A stretch of DNA of 64,000 bases from Amphiplicatus sp046296195 (GCA_046296195.1 JBKBLR010000003.1:1-64000); one strand, 5' to 3'. Shown: positions 8,728 through 17,461, numbered from the stretch's first letter. Program-made: numbers and translations. Notes: a model not told the origin generated them from the sequence alone.

Positions 8728-9119
8728 GGAATAGGTCGCGCAACCGGCCGGCGAAATTAACCATCATGGACTCGCCTTATTGATTTGTTGACTTGCGAAA
8801 CCTGTTCCGACTAAAGTCTTCAGATCGCGCCGCGGCTCCCGCCCGGCGCGATCATCGTTTCAGGGCAGCGGAGATCCGCGGCGCCCCTTGTTTGGACAAG
8901 TCTGGCCTGTCGCCGGTCCGGCCCCCTTGCTGGCCGCGCGACGCGAATGCAGCGCCCGGGCGCCACGGCCCCTGACGGGTCGGATCCCGCACGGCCCTGC
9001 GGCCGGGGCTTGAAATTCTACGCAGGATTTCCGGGCCGGAAATACGCATTTTCGGGCTGGAGGCCGCGGAAAGGGCCGGCTTTCCAGGCCGCCGCGCGAA
9101 AAATTCTGCGCAGATTTCT
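8728..9119. other. Gene-free interval with repeated AATTCT elements and a palindrome
   Basis: I see no convincing gene in these 392 bases. Near the secF end there are two imperfect direct copies, AATTCTACGCAGGATTTC (9016-9033) and AATTCTGCGCAGATTTC (9102-9118), and a near-perfect palindrome ATTTCCGGGCCGGAAAT (9029-9045). The palindrome could end sodB or secF transcripts, although no clear T-run follows. A TTAACCAT half-site lies at about 8757-8764. Confidence 0.4.
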
Positions 9120-10076
9120 TCAGGCCTTGGCGGCCTCGCCGACCTTCACCTTCGCCCAGTCGCGCTTGACGCCGGTGAGAAGGAGGAAGGGCGCGGCGAC
9201 GAAGAGGGAGGAATAAGTGCCGATGAGAATGCCGAACATGATGGTGAAGCAGAACCCGCGCAGCACCTCGCCGCCGAAGGCGACCAGCGCGGCGAGCGCG
9301 AGGATCGTCGTGCCGCCGGTGACGACCGTGCGCGTCAGCGTCTCGTTGAGCGACAGGTCGATGAGCTCGGCAAGCGGCATCTTCTTATATTTGCGCAGGT
9401 TTTCGCGGATCCGATCATAGACGACGACGGTGTCATTCACCGAATAGCCGATGACGGTCAGTATCGCAGCGATGACATTCAGGTCGAAGCTGAACCGGAA
9501 CAGCGCGATGAGCCCGATGGTGATCACCGTGTCATGAAGGACGCCGAGCACGGCGCCTGCGCCCCACTGCAACTGATAGCGAAACCAGATGTAGAGCATC
9601 ATCCCGACTGACGAGAGCACAACCGCCCAGACGCCGCGCTGGACCAGTTCGCCGGAAACGGTCGGACTGACGACTTCACGGCGGTCGAAGACGACGTCGT
9701 CGCCAAGCGTTTGCCGCATCGCCTGCTCGATGCGGGCGACGACGACCTGCTGGGCGGCGTCGGGATCCTCGCCCGCCGCGGCGGCGACGATGCCGGTGAC
9801 GATCTTCACCTTCTCCGGCGCGCCGAACTGCTGCACGCGCGATTCAACGCCGAGCGCCGCGACCGCGCTGCGGACGGCGCCGACATCGACCGGCTGCCGG
9901 TCGGTCAGCTCGAGCGTGATGCCGCCGCGGAAATCGACGCCGTAATTGAGGCCCGGCGCAATGAAGATTGCGAACAGCGAGGCCAGAAAGGCCGCGAGCG
10001 TGATGGCGAGCGCATGCCAGCGATATTTCGTGAACGGAATGCGCGTTTCGTCGGGGATCAGCTTCAGGAGTTTCAT
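9120..10076 (-). CDS. secF: Protein translocase subunit SecF
   Basis: Inner-membrane component of the SecDF-YajC complex, which uses the proton gradient to help SecYEG pull proteins across the membrane. The 318 residues show the first membrane helix (ALAITLAAFLASLFAIFI), a periplasmic domain beginning YGVDFRGGITLEL (the family GVDFxGG motif), and a five-helix C-terminal half with VIGYSVNDTVVVYDRIREN, the SecF signature. It lies 9 bases after secD on the minus strand, in the order yajC-secD-secF. Confidence 0.95.
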   Translation of the reverse strand: MKLLKLIPDETRIPFTKYRWHALAITLAAFLASLFAIFIAPGLNYGVDFRGGITLELTDRQPVDVGAVRSAVAALGVESRVQQFGAPEKVKIVTGIVAAAAGEDPDAAQQVVVARIEQAMRQTLGDDVVFDRREVVSPTVSGELVQRGVWAVVLSSVGMMLYIWFRYQLQWGAGAVLGVLHDTVITIGLIALFRFSFDLNVIAAILTVIGYSVNDTVVVYDRIRENLRKYKKMPLAELIDLSLNETLTRTVVTGGTTILALAALVAFGGEVLRGFCFTIMFGILIGTYSSLFVAAPFLLLTGVKRDWAKVKVGEAAKA

Positions 10077-10085
10077 GGGCGGACC

Positions 10086-11462
10086 TTAAAGCGTGATCGT
10101 TTTCGGGCGCTTTGCGAGGAGGTAGCTGCCGGCGATCAGCCGCGTGATGACGATCGCCGAAAAGACCGACGTGACGACGCCGACCGCGAGCGTCAGCGCA
10201 AAGCCGCGCACGGGCCCCGCGCCGAGCATCAGCATGATCCAGGCGGCGAGCAGCGTCGTGATGTTCGAGTCGGCGATCGCGCTGAAGGCCTTTGAAAACC
10301 CGATCTCGGTGGCGGCGATCGGCGCCTTGCCGGCCGCGAGTTCTTCCCGGATGCGCTCGAAGATCAGCACGTTGGCGTCGACCGCCATGCCGATCGTGAG
10401 CACGATGCCGGCGATGCCGGGCAGCGTCAGCGTCGAGCCGAGGATCGACAGGACGCCGAAGATCAGGACGATGTTCGCAAGGAGCGCGATGTTTGCATAA
10501 AGGCCGAAGCGGCCATAGGTGAACAGCATGAAGAGGATGACAAGGGCGAGCGCGATGAAAGAGGCTTCAGCGCCGGCGCGAACGCTGTCCGCGCCGAGCC
10601 CCGGGCCCACCGTGCGCTGGTCGAGCGTCGTCAGCGGCGCGGGCAGCGCGCCCGAGCGGATCAGCGTCGCGATCCGTTGGGCCTCCTCCGGCGCGAAATT
10701 TCCGGTGATGCGCCCCGACCCGCCGGTGATCGGCGACTGGATGCGCGGGTAGGAAATGACCTCGCCGTCGAGCACGATGGCGAAGAGCTCCCCGACATGC
10801 TCGCGCGTGTAGTCGGCGAAGCGCCGGGCGCCGCGCTGGTCGAACGAGAAATTGATCTGGAAACCGCCGCCGTCGTCGTTCACGCCCGCGGACGCGCTTT
10901 CGACCATGTCGCCGGTGACTTCGGCTTCCTCGAACAGGACGAGCTGGCCGCCGCCTTCGGTGTTGGCGATCGGCGTCACCATCCGGCCCGGCGGCAATAT
11001 GCCGAGCTGCGCGTCCGAGGGGCTCACCGAGGTGTCGACGCGGTGAAACGACAATTGCCCGGTTCGGTTGATGATCTGCTTCAGCGCCTCCGGGTCGTTG
11101 TCGCCTGGCGCCTGTACGACGATGCGGTCGGCGCCTTGCGCCTGGATCAGCACTTCCTTGTTGCCGGCGGGGTCGATCCGGCGGCGCACGACCTCGATCG
11201 AATCGGCCAGCGCTTCCTGTCCGTAGGCGCGCTTGGCCTCGGGGTGCATCGCGATGACGATGCGGTTTCCTTCGACCGTGACGTCATAGGGGCGCACGCC
11301 AGCGCCGATGAGGCTGCCGCCCCGGGTCAGGTCACGCACGCGCTTGGCGGCCTCCTCGACATCGGCGGCGTCACGCACGCGGACGGTGATCGAGTCGGCC
11401 GCCGCGTCGAGCGTCGGCAGCGCCTCGAGCGCGATGCGCGCGCGCGCGCCCTGCGGGCGCAT
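10086..11462 (-). CDS. secD: Protein translocase subunit SecD, main (C-terminal) part
   Basis: This 458-residue open segment carries the SecD periplasmic P1 domain and the C-terminal helices. VEGNRIVIAM, RRRIDPAGNKEVLIQAQGADRIVVQAPG and the membrane signature GMAVDANVLIFERIREEL are all present, ending with LAKRPKTITL. It is in the same frame as the preceding 76-codon segment that carries the SecD N-terminus; a single TAA (11475-11477) separates them. The ATG at 11462 is therefore an internal Met of the ancestral gene and has no good Shine-Dalgarno sequence. Without its first helix this part alone is unlikely to be a normal SecD. Confidence 0.85.
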   Translation of the reverse strand: MRPQGARARIALEALPTLDAAADSITVRVRDAADVEEAAKRVRDLTRGGSLIGAGVRPYDVTVEGNRIVIAMHPEAKRAYGQEALADSIEVVRRRIDPAGNKEVLIQAQGADRIVVQAPGDNDPEALKQIINRTGQLSFHRVDTSVSPSDAQLGILPPGRMVTPIANTEGGGQLVLFEEAEVTGDMVESASAGVNDDGGGFQINFSFDQRGARRFADYTREHVGELFAIVLDGEVISYPRIQSPITGGSGRITGNFAPEEAQRIATLIRSGALPAPLTTLDQRTVGPGLGADSVRAGAEASFIALALVILFMLFTYGRFGLYANIALLANIVLIFGVLSILGSTLTLPGIAGIVLTIGMAVDANVLIFERIREELAAGKAPIAATEIGFSKAFSAIADSNITTLLAAWIMLMLGAGPVRGFALTLAVGVVTSVFSAIVITRLIAGSYLLAKRPKTITL

Positions 11463-11474
11463 CTGGCGCTGGAT

Positions 11475-11705
11475 TTACTGACGAAGATTGGTGAGACGGT
11501 CGTCGATCACCTTTTCGACGTCGACGCCGAGAAGGAGGTAGGATCCGCCCTGGAGGTCGAGGCCGAGAGCGATGCGGCTCTTCGGCGCAAAGCCCGGCCA
11601 GCTCTGCACTTCCTCTTTGGGAAAGAAATTCGGGACCGCGAACAGGGCGGCGAGAACCACCGCCCCGATGATGAGAACCCTCTGCCAGAGCCGGTACTGG
11701 AGCAT
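11475..11705 (-). CDS. secD: SecD N-terminal segment cut by in-frame TAA
   Basis: The 76 codons encode the first SecD membrane helix (RVLIIGAVVLAALFAVPNFF) and the conserved strand GLDLQGGSYLLLGVDVEKVI, ending RLTNLRQ and a TAA stop. Reading through the stop, the frame continues IQRQMRPQGARAR into the rest of SecD without shift. One base change (for example TAA from GAA or CAA) would restore a full-length protein of about 540 residues. This is either a real nonsense mutation, a split into two polypeptides, or a base error in the sequence. yajC lies 45 bases upstream. Confidence 0.85.
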   Translation of the reverse strand: MLQYRLWQRVLIIGAVVLAALFAVPNFFPKEEVQSWPGFAPKSRIALGLDLQGGSYLLLGVDVEKVIDDRLTNLRQ

Positions 11706-11750
11706 TGAAGCGTCGGCGGGGCGGCCTTCGGGGGCCGGTCCGCCCCTTTC

Positions 11751-12083
11751 CTACTGATCGTTGGCGGCGGGGGCGGGCTTGTTGCGGACATCCGCAAGGG
11801 TCGACTTTACGACCTTGACGACGACATTGTCGGCGAGCTCGACCATCACCTCATCGCCCTCGAGCACCTTGGTGACCTTGCCGATCATACCGCCGGAGGT
11901 GACGACGACGTCGCCCCGCTTCACGCTCGCGATCATATCCTGATGCTTTTTCCGCGCCTGGCTCTGCGGGCGGATGATGAGGAAATAAAAGAAGACGAAG
12001 ACGAGAATGAACGGGATGAGCTGGAACAAGGGGTTGGGCGCGGCCGGCGCCGCCCCTTGCGCGAAAGCGGGCGAAATCAGCAT
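11751..12083 (-). CDS. yajC: Preprotein translocase subunit YajC
   Basis: Small inner-membrane partner of SecDF. The 110-residue product has one membrane helix (LIPFILVFVFFYFLIIRPQS), the family motif RPQSQARKKHQDMIAS, and a C-terminal beta domain beginning GDVVVTSGGMIGKVTKV. It is the first gene of the yajC-secD-secF run on the minus strand. The N-terminal stretch before the helix is longer than in E. coli, as is common in alphaproteobacteria. Confidence 0.95.
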   Translation of the reverse strand: MLISPAFAQGAAPAAPNPLFQLIPFILVFVFFYFLIIRPQSQARKKHQDMIASVKRGDVVVTSGGMIGKVTKVLEGDEVMVELADNVVVKVVKSTLADVRNKPAPAANDQ

Positions 12084-12226
12084 GGGTCTTGCCGTCTCCT
12101 GTCGGGAAGCGACGTGGGAAATGCGCCGCGGCCCGAGGGGGCCCGTCCGCGCGGGTCGCGTCTATATAGCGATCCCGGTCGGAGGCGCAACGCAGGGGCG
12201 CGGACGCCAGCCGGGGGCCGGCCGCC

Positions 12227-13105
12227 TCAGGCGGCGTTTCGCGCCGCCTCCAGCGCCAGCAAGGCCCGCTTCCGGTTCGCCCCCCAGCGGTAATTGTGGA
12301 TGACGCCCGAGGCAAGGATCACCCGATGGCAGGGGATGAGCAGCGAAATCATGTTCGCCCCGACCGCAGCGCCGACGGCGCGTCCCGCGCCCGGCGCCCC
12401 GATCGCCGCCGCGATGTCGCCATAGGTCGCGAGGCCCCCGCAGGGGATCGACAGGAGCGCCTGCCAGACTTTCAGCTGAAAATTCGTTCCCCGGACGAAA
12501 AGGCAGAGCGGTTTATCGAGCCGCTGGCCCGCCGCGAACGCGAAGGCCTGCGCCGCAATCGGTGCGATGAAAGAAGGGTCCTCAATAAAGTCCGCCGCCG
12601 ACCAGTCCGCCTTCATCTCATCGAGGGACCGCTGAAGGCCCATCGGCTCGATGAACGACAGCCAGCAGATTCCCTTCGCCGTCGCGCCGATGAGCGTGCG
12701 CCCGAAGGGTCCGTCGACTTCAGCATGCCGGATCGTCTCGCCTGCGCCCTTCTTGCGGTAGGCGCCGGGCGTCATCGCCTCGGCTGCAAGGAAAAGGTCA
12801 TGGAGCCGCGAGGGTCCCGAAAGCCCGGCGGCGAAGGCGGCGTCGAGGACGCTGGCGCCGTCGTCGAAGGCCCGCTTTGCTTCGCCGGCCGCCATCGCCT
12901 GCAGGAAGCGCTTGGGCGAAACGCCTGCTCCTTCCTTGAAGACGCGCTGGAAATGCTGCGGGGACAGGCCTGCGACCTTCGCCGTCTCGACGAGGCTCGG
13001 CTGGGCCTCCCAATTGGCGACGAGAAAGTCGATGGCGCGCGCCACCGGCTCATAGCCGTCGGGTCGCGGGAGGGCTCTTAAGGGGGCGGTCATCGGCGCG
13101 CTCAT
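12227..13105 (-). CDS. Ada-like fusion: AraC-type DNA-binding domain plus O6-methylguanine-DNA methyltransferase
   Basis: A 292-residue suicide DNA repair protein. Residues about 20-115 form an AraC-type helix-turn-helix (AKVAGLSPQHFQRVFKEGAGVSPKRFLQAM). Residues about 125-290 form the methyltransferase domain, with FQLKVWQALLSIPCGGLATYGDIA and the active-site loop IPCHRVI, whose Cys accepts the alkyl group. The N-terminal zinc-binding Ada domain that senses methyl phosphotriesters is missing, so self-activation by that route is not expected. It is divergent from a small membrane-protein gene with a CtrA-type box between them. Confidence 0.9.
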   Translation of the reverse strand: MSAPMTAPLRALPRPDGYEPVARAIDFLVANWEAQPSLVETAKVAGLSPQHFQRVFKEGAGVSPKRFLQAMAAGEAKRAFDDGASVLDAAFAAGLSGPSRLHDLFLAAEAMTPGAYRKKGAGETIRHAEVDGPFGRTLIGATAKGICWLSFIEPMGLQRSLDEMKADWSAADFIEDPSFIAPIAAQAFAFAAGQRLDKPLCLFVRGTNFQLKVWQALLSIPCGGLATYGDIAAAIGAPGAGRAVGAAVGANMISLLIPCHRVILASGVIHNYRWGANRKRALLALEAARNAA

Positions 13106-13158
13106 ACCGCCCCTCTGGGCCCTTCCGCGAGGTTTTTCGACCCGGTTCTTGCGGCGCC

Positions 13159-13173
13159 TTTACCGGCCGTTAA
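13159..13173. promoter_or_regulatory. CtrA-type box (one mismatch)
   Basis: TTTACCGGCCGTTAA fits TTAA-N7-TTAA with one mismatch and is followed by CCC and, 16 bases on, a further GTTAA half-site. It lies 42 bases upstream of the start of the 118-residue membrane-protein gene and 54 bases upstream of the divergent ada-like gene. Confidence 0.5.
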
Positions 13174-13214
13174 CCCTGCCAACCCGTTAATCGGGCGTCT
13201 TTGGAGGCCCGCCC

Positions 13215-13571
13215 ATGGAAGATCTTCGGCACATCATCGCGCTCGGCTTTTCAGGCAGCGACGTCGCGCAGGCGCTCCTTATCACCTTCACGATCGCCAT
13301 CGCGCTCAAGAAGCGCCGCTCGGCCTGGTTTCTCGGCGCCATCGCGCTCCTCATCGACCGGCTCGTCTTTCCGATAGGCGGCATGGCGATGGCGGGCGCC
13401 GACATTCACTCGATCTACGCCTCGATCGGCGCGATGGGCAAAACCTTCGTCGACGATCTCGGCCTCTACGCCGTGCGCTATGTCGGGCTCGTGATCCTCA
13501 TCGCCGCCTTCACGGCGATGCGCATGGGGCTGCACGCGCGGCTGTCGCCGCCGAAGGAAGCGCACGCCTGA
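13215..13571 (+). CDS. Small membrane protein of unknown function
   Basis: A 118-residue protein that I do not recognise. It has three likely membrane segments: VAQALLITFTIAIAL, AWFLGAIALLIDRLVFPIGG, and a C-terminal YVGLVILIAAFTAMRM. A short loop carries a possible amphipathic helix (DIHSIYASIGAMGKTFVDDL). The C-terminus is basic and probably cytoplasmic. The gene starts with ATG after a CtrA-type box, so expression may follow the cell cycle. It is convergent with proC, 6 bases away. Confidence 0.75.
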   Translation: MEDLRHIIALGFSGSDVAQALLITFTIAIALKKRRSAWFLGAIALLIDRLVFPIGGMAMAGADIHSIYASIGAMGKTFVDDLGLYAVRYVGLVILIAAFTAMRMGLHARLSPPKEAHA

Positions 13572-13577
13572 CGCGGA

Positions 13578-14384
13578 TCAGCGCGTCAGCTCGCCCGCGC
13601 GGCGGAACGCTGCGGCCGCCGCCTCCTTGATCAGCATACGGACATTTTTTCCGTCGCCGTCGAGAACGCTGAAGGCGGCCTCCGTCGTCCCGCCCGGCGA
13701 GGTGACGGCGCGGCGAAGCTCGCCGGCGCCGCGCTCATCAGCGGCGAGGACAGCGCCGGCGCCGATAAGCGTCTGGCGGGCGAGCGCGACGGCCGTCTCC
13801 GGCGGCAGGCCGAGGTCGCGCGCGGCCTCCTCAAGCGCCTCGGCGAGAAGGAAGAAATAAGCAGGCCCCGAACCCGAAATCGCCGTCACCGCGTCGATCG
13901 CCCCCTCGCTGTCGACGAAAACTATCTCGCCGACGGCGCCCATCAGCGCGGCCGCGACGCCCCGATCGGCGTCGGAAAGGCTCGCAGGCGCGAAGATCCC
14001 CGACGCGCCCGCGCCGACCATCGACGGCAGATTCGGCATCACCCTGACGATCCTCGATGTTCCGAGGACAGATGAAAGCGCCGCAAGGCTCCTGCCGGCG
14101 AGGATCGACACGACGAGCGCTTCCCGTGCGATCGGCGCATAGGGCGCAGCCTCGACGAGCGTTTGCGGCTTGACGGCGAGAACGAGGACGTCAAAGCGCG
14201 GTTCGGCCGGCGGATTGAGGGGGACGCCGGCCGCGCACGCAAGCGCCTCAAGGCTCGCTGAGGGGCGCGGCTCAAAGACGGCGGACGCAGCAAGGTCGAC
14301 GGCGCCGGTCTCGATCCAGCCCTTGAGGAGCGCGCCGCCCATGGCGCCGGCGCCGACGAGCGCGACCTTCGGCTTTGCGGTCAT
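13578..14384 (-). CDS. proC: Pyrroline-5-carboxylate reductase
   Basis: Cytosolic enzyme for the last step of proline synthesis, reducing 1-pyrroline-5-carboxylate with NAD(P)H. The 268-residue product begins with the Rossmann motif VALVGAGAMGGALLKGW and ends with the dimerisation domain signature AVTSPGGTTEAAFSVL. VVSILAGRSL, VRVMPNLPSMVGAG and AISGSGPAYFFLLAEALEEAA are typical. I start at ATG 14384; an extension to 14450 is open but lies over the end of hpnB and has no family support. It follows hpnB by 16 bases. Confidence 0.93.
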   Translation of the reverse strand: MTAKPKVALVGAGAMGGALLKGWIETGAVDLAASAVFEPRPSASLEALACAAGVPLNPPAEPRFDVLVLAVKPQTLVEAAPYAPIAREALVVSILAGRSLAALSSVLGTSRIVRVMPNLPSMVGAGASGIFAPASLSDADRGVAAALMGAVGEIVFVDSEGAIDAVTAISGSGPAYFFLLAEALEEAARDLGLPPETAVALARQTLIGAGAVLAADERGAGELRRAVTSPGGTTEAAFSVLDGDGKNVRMLIKEAAAAAFRRAGELTR

Positions 14385-14400
14385 CGGTCCACGTCCCTTG

Positions 14401-15561
14401 TCAGGCGGGGTAGGTCCGCCCCTTCCAGGCGCCGCCCTTGCCTGTTGCATGGTTGAGCGCCGACGAAATCGTCATCCCCGTATAGAGCGCGCCGGCGACC
14501 GGCAACAGGAATGCCATCGGCCAATTCCAGCCATAGAGCGCCAGCGTCGGGCGATAGGCGAGCGCCATCAGCGCCCACGCGCCCCAGGCCGCATATCCGG
14601 CGACATTATCGCGATGAACGCCGTAGCCGAGCGCGATCAACGGCGGGGCGAGATAAAGCAGCGCCATGCCGAGGACCGTTACGGCGAGCAGGATCCAGGA
14701 ATGTCCGAGCTGCGTGAACGCCGTGCGCGCGACCATCGTCCAGATCGACGACAAAGATCGGTTGTCGCGCAGGCTGACCGCTTCCTCGTCCGCAAGCCCG
14801 AGCCAGATCGGGCCGCCGCTCTTCTTGACGACCGCGGCAAGCGCGCAATCATCGATGAGGTTTCCCCTGATCCCCGCAACGCCGCCGATCCTGTCGAGCG
14901 CGTCGCGCCGCACCAGCATGCAGCCGCCCGCCGCGGCCGCGACGGGGTCGCCGACGTCATTCACGCGTTGAAACGGATAGAGCTTCTGAAAGAAAAAGAC
15001 GAAAGCGGGAATGAGCAGCGCGCCCCAGATCCCGCGCGAATCGAGCCGCGACATCAGCGATGTGAGCGCCAGTCCTTTCTGCTCGGCCTTGGCGACCAGC
15101 CTTGCAAGCGTCGTCGGCGCGAGTTCGATGTCGGCGTCGAGGAGAAGGACGTAGCGCGCATCGGGCGCGAATTCCCGCGCCGCTTGGAACCCGGCATTGA
15201 CCGCCCAGAGCTTCCCAGACCAGCCGGCGGGTAACGGCGGCGCCGCGCGGACCGACATGCGGCCTGCCGCGCCCAAGCGTTCAGCGGCCTCGACCGCGCG
15301 CGCCGCGGTGCCGTCATCCGAGTGGTCGTCGACGAGGACGAGGCTCAGCGCGCCCTCATAATGCGACCCGAAAAGGCCCGCAATGACAGCGCCGATCGTC
15401 GCCGACTCGTTGCGCGCTGGAATGACCGCCGCCACCGCCGGCCATGCCTCCGGGGGCGGCATATCGGCAAGCCGCTCGAGCGGGCGAGAGAACGGCAGCC
15501 GGACCAAAGCGAGATAGCCCCAGGCAGCCAAGGCCAGCGCCGAAATTGCTTCAAGCATCAT
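14401..15561 (-). CDS. hpnB: Hopanoid-associated glycosyltransferase HpnB
   Basis: Family 2 glycosyltransferase found in hopanoid clusters. Its exact acceptor is not settled, but it is thought to act on hopanoid side chains. The 386-residue product opens with a membrane helix (AISALALAAWGYLALVRL), then the GT2 core: VAAVIPARNESATIGAVI, LVDDHSDDGTAA, the LLLDADIEL metal site and GNLIDDCALAAVVKK. Three or more C-terminal helices follow (WILLAVTVLGMALLYLAPP). The start is ATG 15561, ahead of the helix; upstream codons in frame lack support. It is divergent from hpnC and probably co-transcribed with proC. Confidence 0.9.
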   Translation of the reverse strand: MMLEAISALALAAWGYLALVRLPFSRPLERLADMPPPEAWPAVAAVIPARNESATIGAVIAGLFGSHYEGALSLVLVDDHSDDGTAARAVEAAERLGAAGRMSVRAAPPLPAGWSGKLWAVNAGFQAAREFAPDARYVLLLDADIELAPTTLARLVAKAEQKGLALTSLMSRLDSRGIWGALLIPAFVFFFQKLYPFQRVNDVGDPVAAAAGGCMLVRRDALDRIGGVAGIRGNLIDDCALAAVVKKSGGPIWLGLADEEAVSLRDNRSLSSIWTMVARTAFTQLGHSWILLAVTVLGMALLYLAPPLIALGYGVHRDNVAGYAAWGAWALMALAYRPTLALYGWNWPMAFLLPVAGALYTGMTISSALNHATGKGGAWKGRTYPA

Positions 15562-15665
15562 GATGTTAGCACCGCTTCCTGCAAATCCGCCTCCAGCGCC
15601 CGCCGGCTTCCCTTGCAGTCGCGCGAAAACCTCGTAAACCACGCCGCACAGCAGACGAAAGCGCC

Positions 15666-16550
15666 ATGAACGGCACAGCCAATCTTGCGGGCGACGCGAA
15701 CGCCGTCGAGACCCCTTCGGGCAAGGGCGCGGCCGACGAGAATTTTCCGGTCGGGTCGTTCCTTCTGCCGAAGGCGCTCCGGCCGCATGTCGCCGCCTTC
15801 TACGCCTTCGCCCGCGCGATCGACGACATCGCCGACGACCCTGCCCTGCCGGACCCGGAGAAGGTCCGCCGCCTCAAGGCCTTCGACGCCGCGCTGCGCG
15901 GCGAACCCGGCCATGGCGAGGCCTTCGCCAAGGCCCACGCGCTCCGTGAAAGCATGAAGGCGACCCATGTCCCGACCGTTCACGGTTCGGATCTCATCGC
16001 CGCCTTCATTCAGGACTGCGAGAAGAAACGCTATCATTCGTGGGAGGAACTTCTCGGCTATTGCGAGAAGTCGGCGAACCCGGTCGGCCGGTATCTGCTC
16101 GACCTTCATGGCGAGGCGCAAAGCGGCTACCGTTATTCCGACGCGCTCTGCACCGTCCTCCAGATCGTCAATCATCTTCAGGACATGAAGGACGACAAGC
16201 GAAATCTCGACCGCATCTATGTGATTGAACCTTGGCTCAGCGAGGCCGGCGGGGCGCTCGGCGATATCGACGCCGACGCAGAGTCGCCGGCGCTCCGCCG
16301 CACGATCAACCGCATGCTGGACGGCTGCGAGGCCTTGATGAAAGAGGCGCGCCGCCTGCCCTTCGCCTTGAGGAGCCGGCATCTCGCCATGGAATCGGCG
16401 GTGATCGTCCGTCTCGCCGAGCGCCTGATCGCGCTGCTGCGGTCCGGCGATCCGGTGGCGCGTCGCGTCGCCCTTTCCAAGCTCGATTTCGCGCGCGCCG
16501 GGATCGCCGGCGCGGTCGCCGGCTATTTCGCCGCCGGGAAAGGCGCCTGA
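15666..16550 (+). CDS. hpnC: Presqualene/hydroxysqualene pathway synthase HpnC
   Basis: First gene of the hpnCDE route, in which two farnesyl diphosphates become squalene without the NADPH-dependent squalene synthase. HpnC converts presqualene diphosphate to hydroxysqualene. The 294 residues have the prenyl-synthase fold with both Asp motifs: FARAIDDIADD (near residue 55) and LQDMKDDKRNLDRIYV (near 175). ADENFPVGSFLLPKALRPHV at the N-terminus is typical of HpnC. The stop overlaps the hpnD start as ATGA, so translation is probably coupled. Confidence 0.94.
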   Translation: MNGTANLAGDANAVETPSGKGAADENFPVGSFLLPKALRPHVAAFYAFARAIDDIADDPALPDPEKVRRLKAFDAALRGEPGHGEAFAKAHALRESMKATHVPTVHGSDLIAAFIQDCEKKRYHSWEELLGYCEKSANPVGRYLLDLHGEAQSGYRYSDALCTVLQIVNHLQDMKDDKRNLDRIYVIEPWLSEAGGALGDIDADAESPALRRTINRMLDGCEALMKEARRLPFALRSRHLAMESAVIVRLAERLIALLRSGDPVARRVALSKLDFARAGIAGAVAGYFAAGKGA

Positions 16551-17461
16551 TGTCGAGCGCGCCCGCATTCGATGCGCGCGCGGCGGCGCGCGAGGCGACG
16601 GCGTCGGTGAGGAAATCCGGCACCTCCTTCGCCGCCGGCATGGCGATTTTGCCGCGCCCGCGCCGCGAGGCGATGCATGCGATCTACGCCTTCTGCCGCG
16701 CCGTCGACGACATCGCCGACGACGAGGCGCTGAGCGTTCAGGAAAAGCATGTGCGTCTCGCGGCTTGGCGGGAAGAAATCGACAAGCTCTATGCAGGCAG
16801 GCCGTCCTGGCCCGCCGCCGTCGCGCTCATCACGCCGTTGCGCGCCTACGATCTGCCGAAAGCCGAATTCCTGATGATGATCGAGGGCATGGAGATGGAC
16901 GCGGGCGGCCCGATCGTCGCGCCGAGCCTTGAGCGGCTCTTCGCCTATACCCGCCGCGTCGCGGGGTCGGTCGGCCTTATTTCGATGCCGGTTTTCGGCG
17001 CGCCGAAGGGGCCGACCTCGGACCGCTTCGCGCTGGCGCTCGGCGACGCCCTGCAGCTGACGAACATTCTGCGCGATATCGCGGAAGATGCAGCGATCGG
17101 CCGGGTCTACCTCCCCGCTGAGCTTCTGGCCAAGCATGGCGCGCCGACGGATGCGGCCGGCGTCGCATCAATGCTGGCCGGGACGCTGGAGGAAAAGGCG
17201 CCGCTCTCCGCCGTGGCGCGTGATCTTGCCGGCATTGCGGCGCAGAAGTTCGCGCGCGCGCGCGAAGCGCTCGGCGAGCTCGACTGGCGCACGGTCCGGC
17301 CTGCCCTCTTGATGATGGGGGCCTATGAGGCCTATCTCAAAAAAATGACCGGGCGCGGCCTTGAGCGCATCGGCGATCCTGTCAGCATGTCCAGGATCGA
17401 AAAGATGTTGATCGCCCTTCGCTACGGCATCGCCCCGCCCTTGAAGATCGAACGCGAATGA
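16550..17461 (+). CDS. hpnD: Presqualene diphosphate synthase HpnD
   Basis: Joins two farnesyl diphosphate molecules into presqualene diphosphate, the substrate of HpnC. The 303-residue product carries AIYAFCRAVDDIADDEAL (first Asp motif) and LTNILRDIAEDAAIGRVYLP (second Asp motif), as well as SGTSFAAGMAILPRPRREAM near the N-terminus, which is typical of HpnD and separates it from phytoene synthase. The start ATG overlaps the hpnC stop and the stop overlaps the hpnE start, each by four bases. Confidence 0.95.
   Translation: MSSAPAFDARAAAREATASVRKSGTSFAAGMAILPRPRREAMHAIYAFCRAVDDIADDEALSVQEKHVRLAAWREEIDKLYAGRPSWPAAVALITPLRAYDLPKAEFLMMIEGMEMDAGGPIVAPSLERLFAYTRRVAGSVGLISMPVFGAPKGPTSDRFALALGDALQLTNILRDIAEDAAIGRVYLPAELLAKHGAPTDAAGVASMLAGTLEEKAPLSAVARDLAGIAAQKFARAREALGELDWRTVRPALLMMGAYEAYLKKMTGRGLERIGDPVSMSRIEKMLIALRYGIAPPLKIERE

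Noticed and set aside
8757..8764. TTAACCAT as a CtrA site after sodB, and a similar one at 53722-53729
   Set aside because: Only half-sites; the first is downstream of sodB and the second includes the start region of the chaperone gene, with no second TTAA at N7.
14170..15234. A 354-codon open frame on the plus strand
   Set aside because: It is antisense to proC and hpnB, which are certain; no motif is seen.
15666..17461. Carotenoid phytoene synthase genes
   Set aside because: The two synthase genes overlap hpnE and hpnG and carry HpnC- and HpnD-type sequences. No phytoene desaturase or cyclase genes are present.
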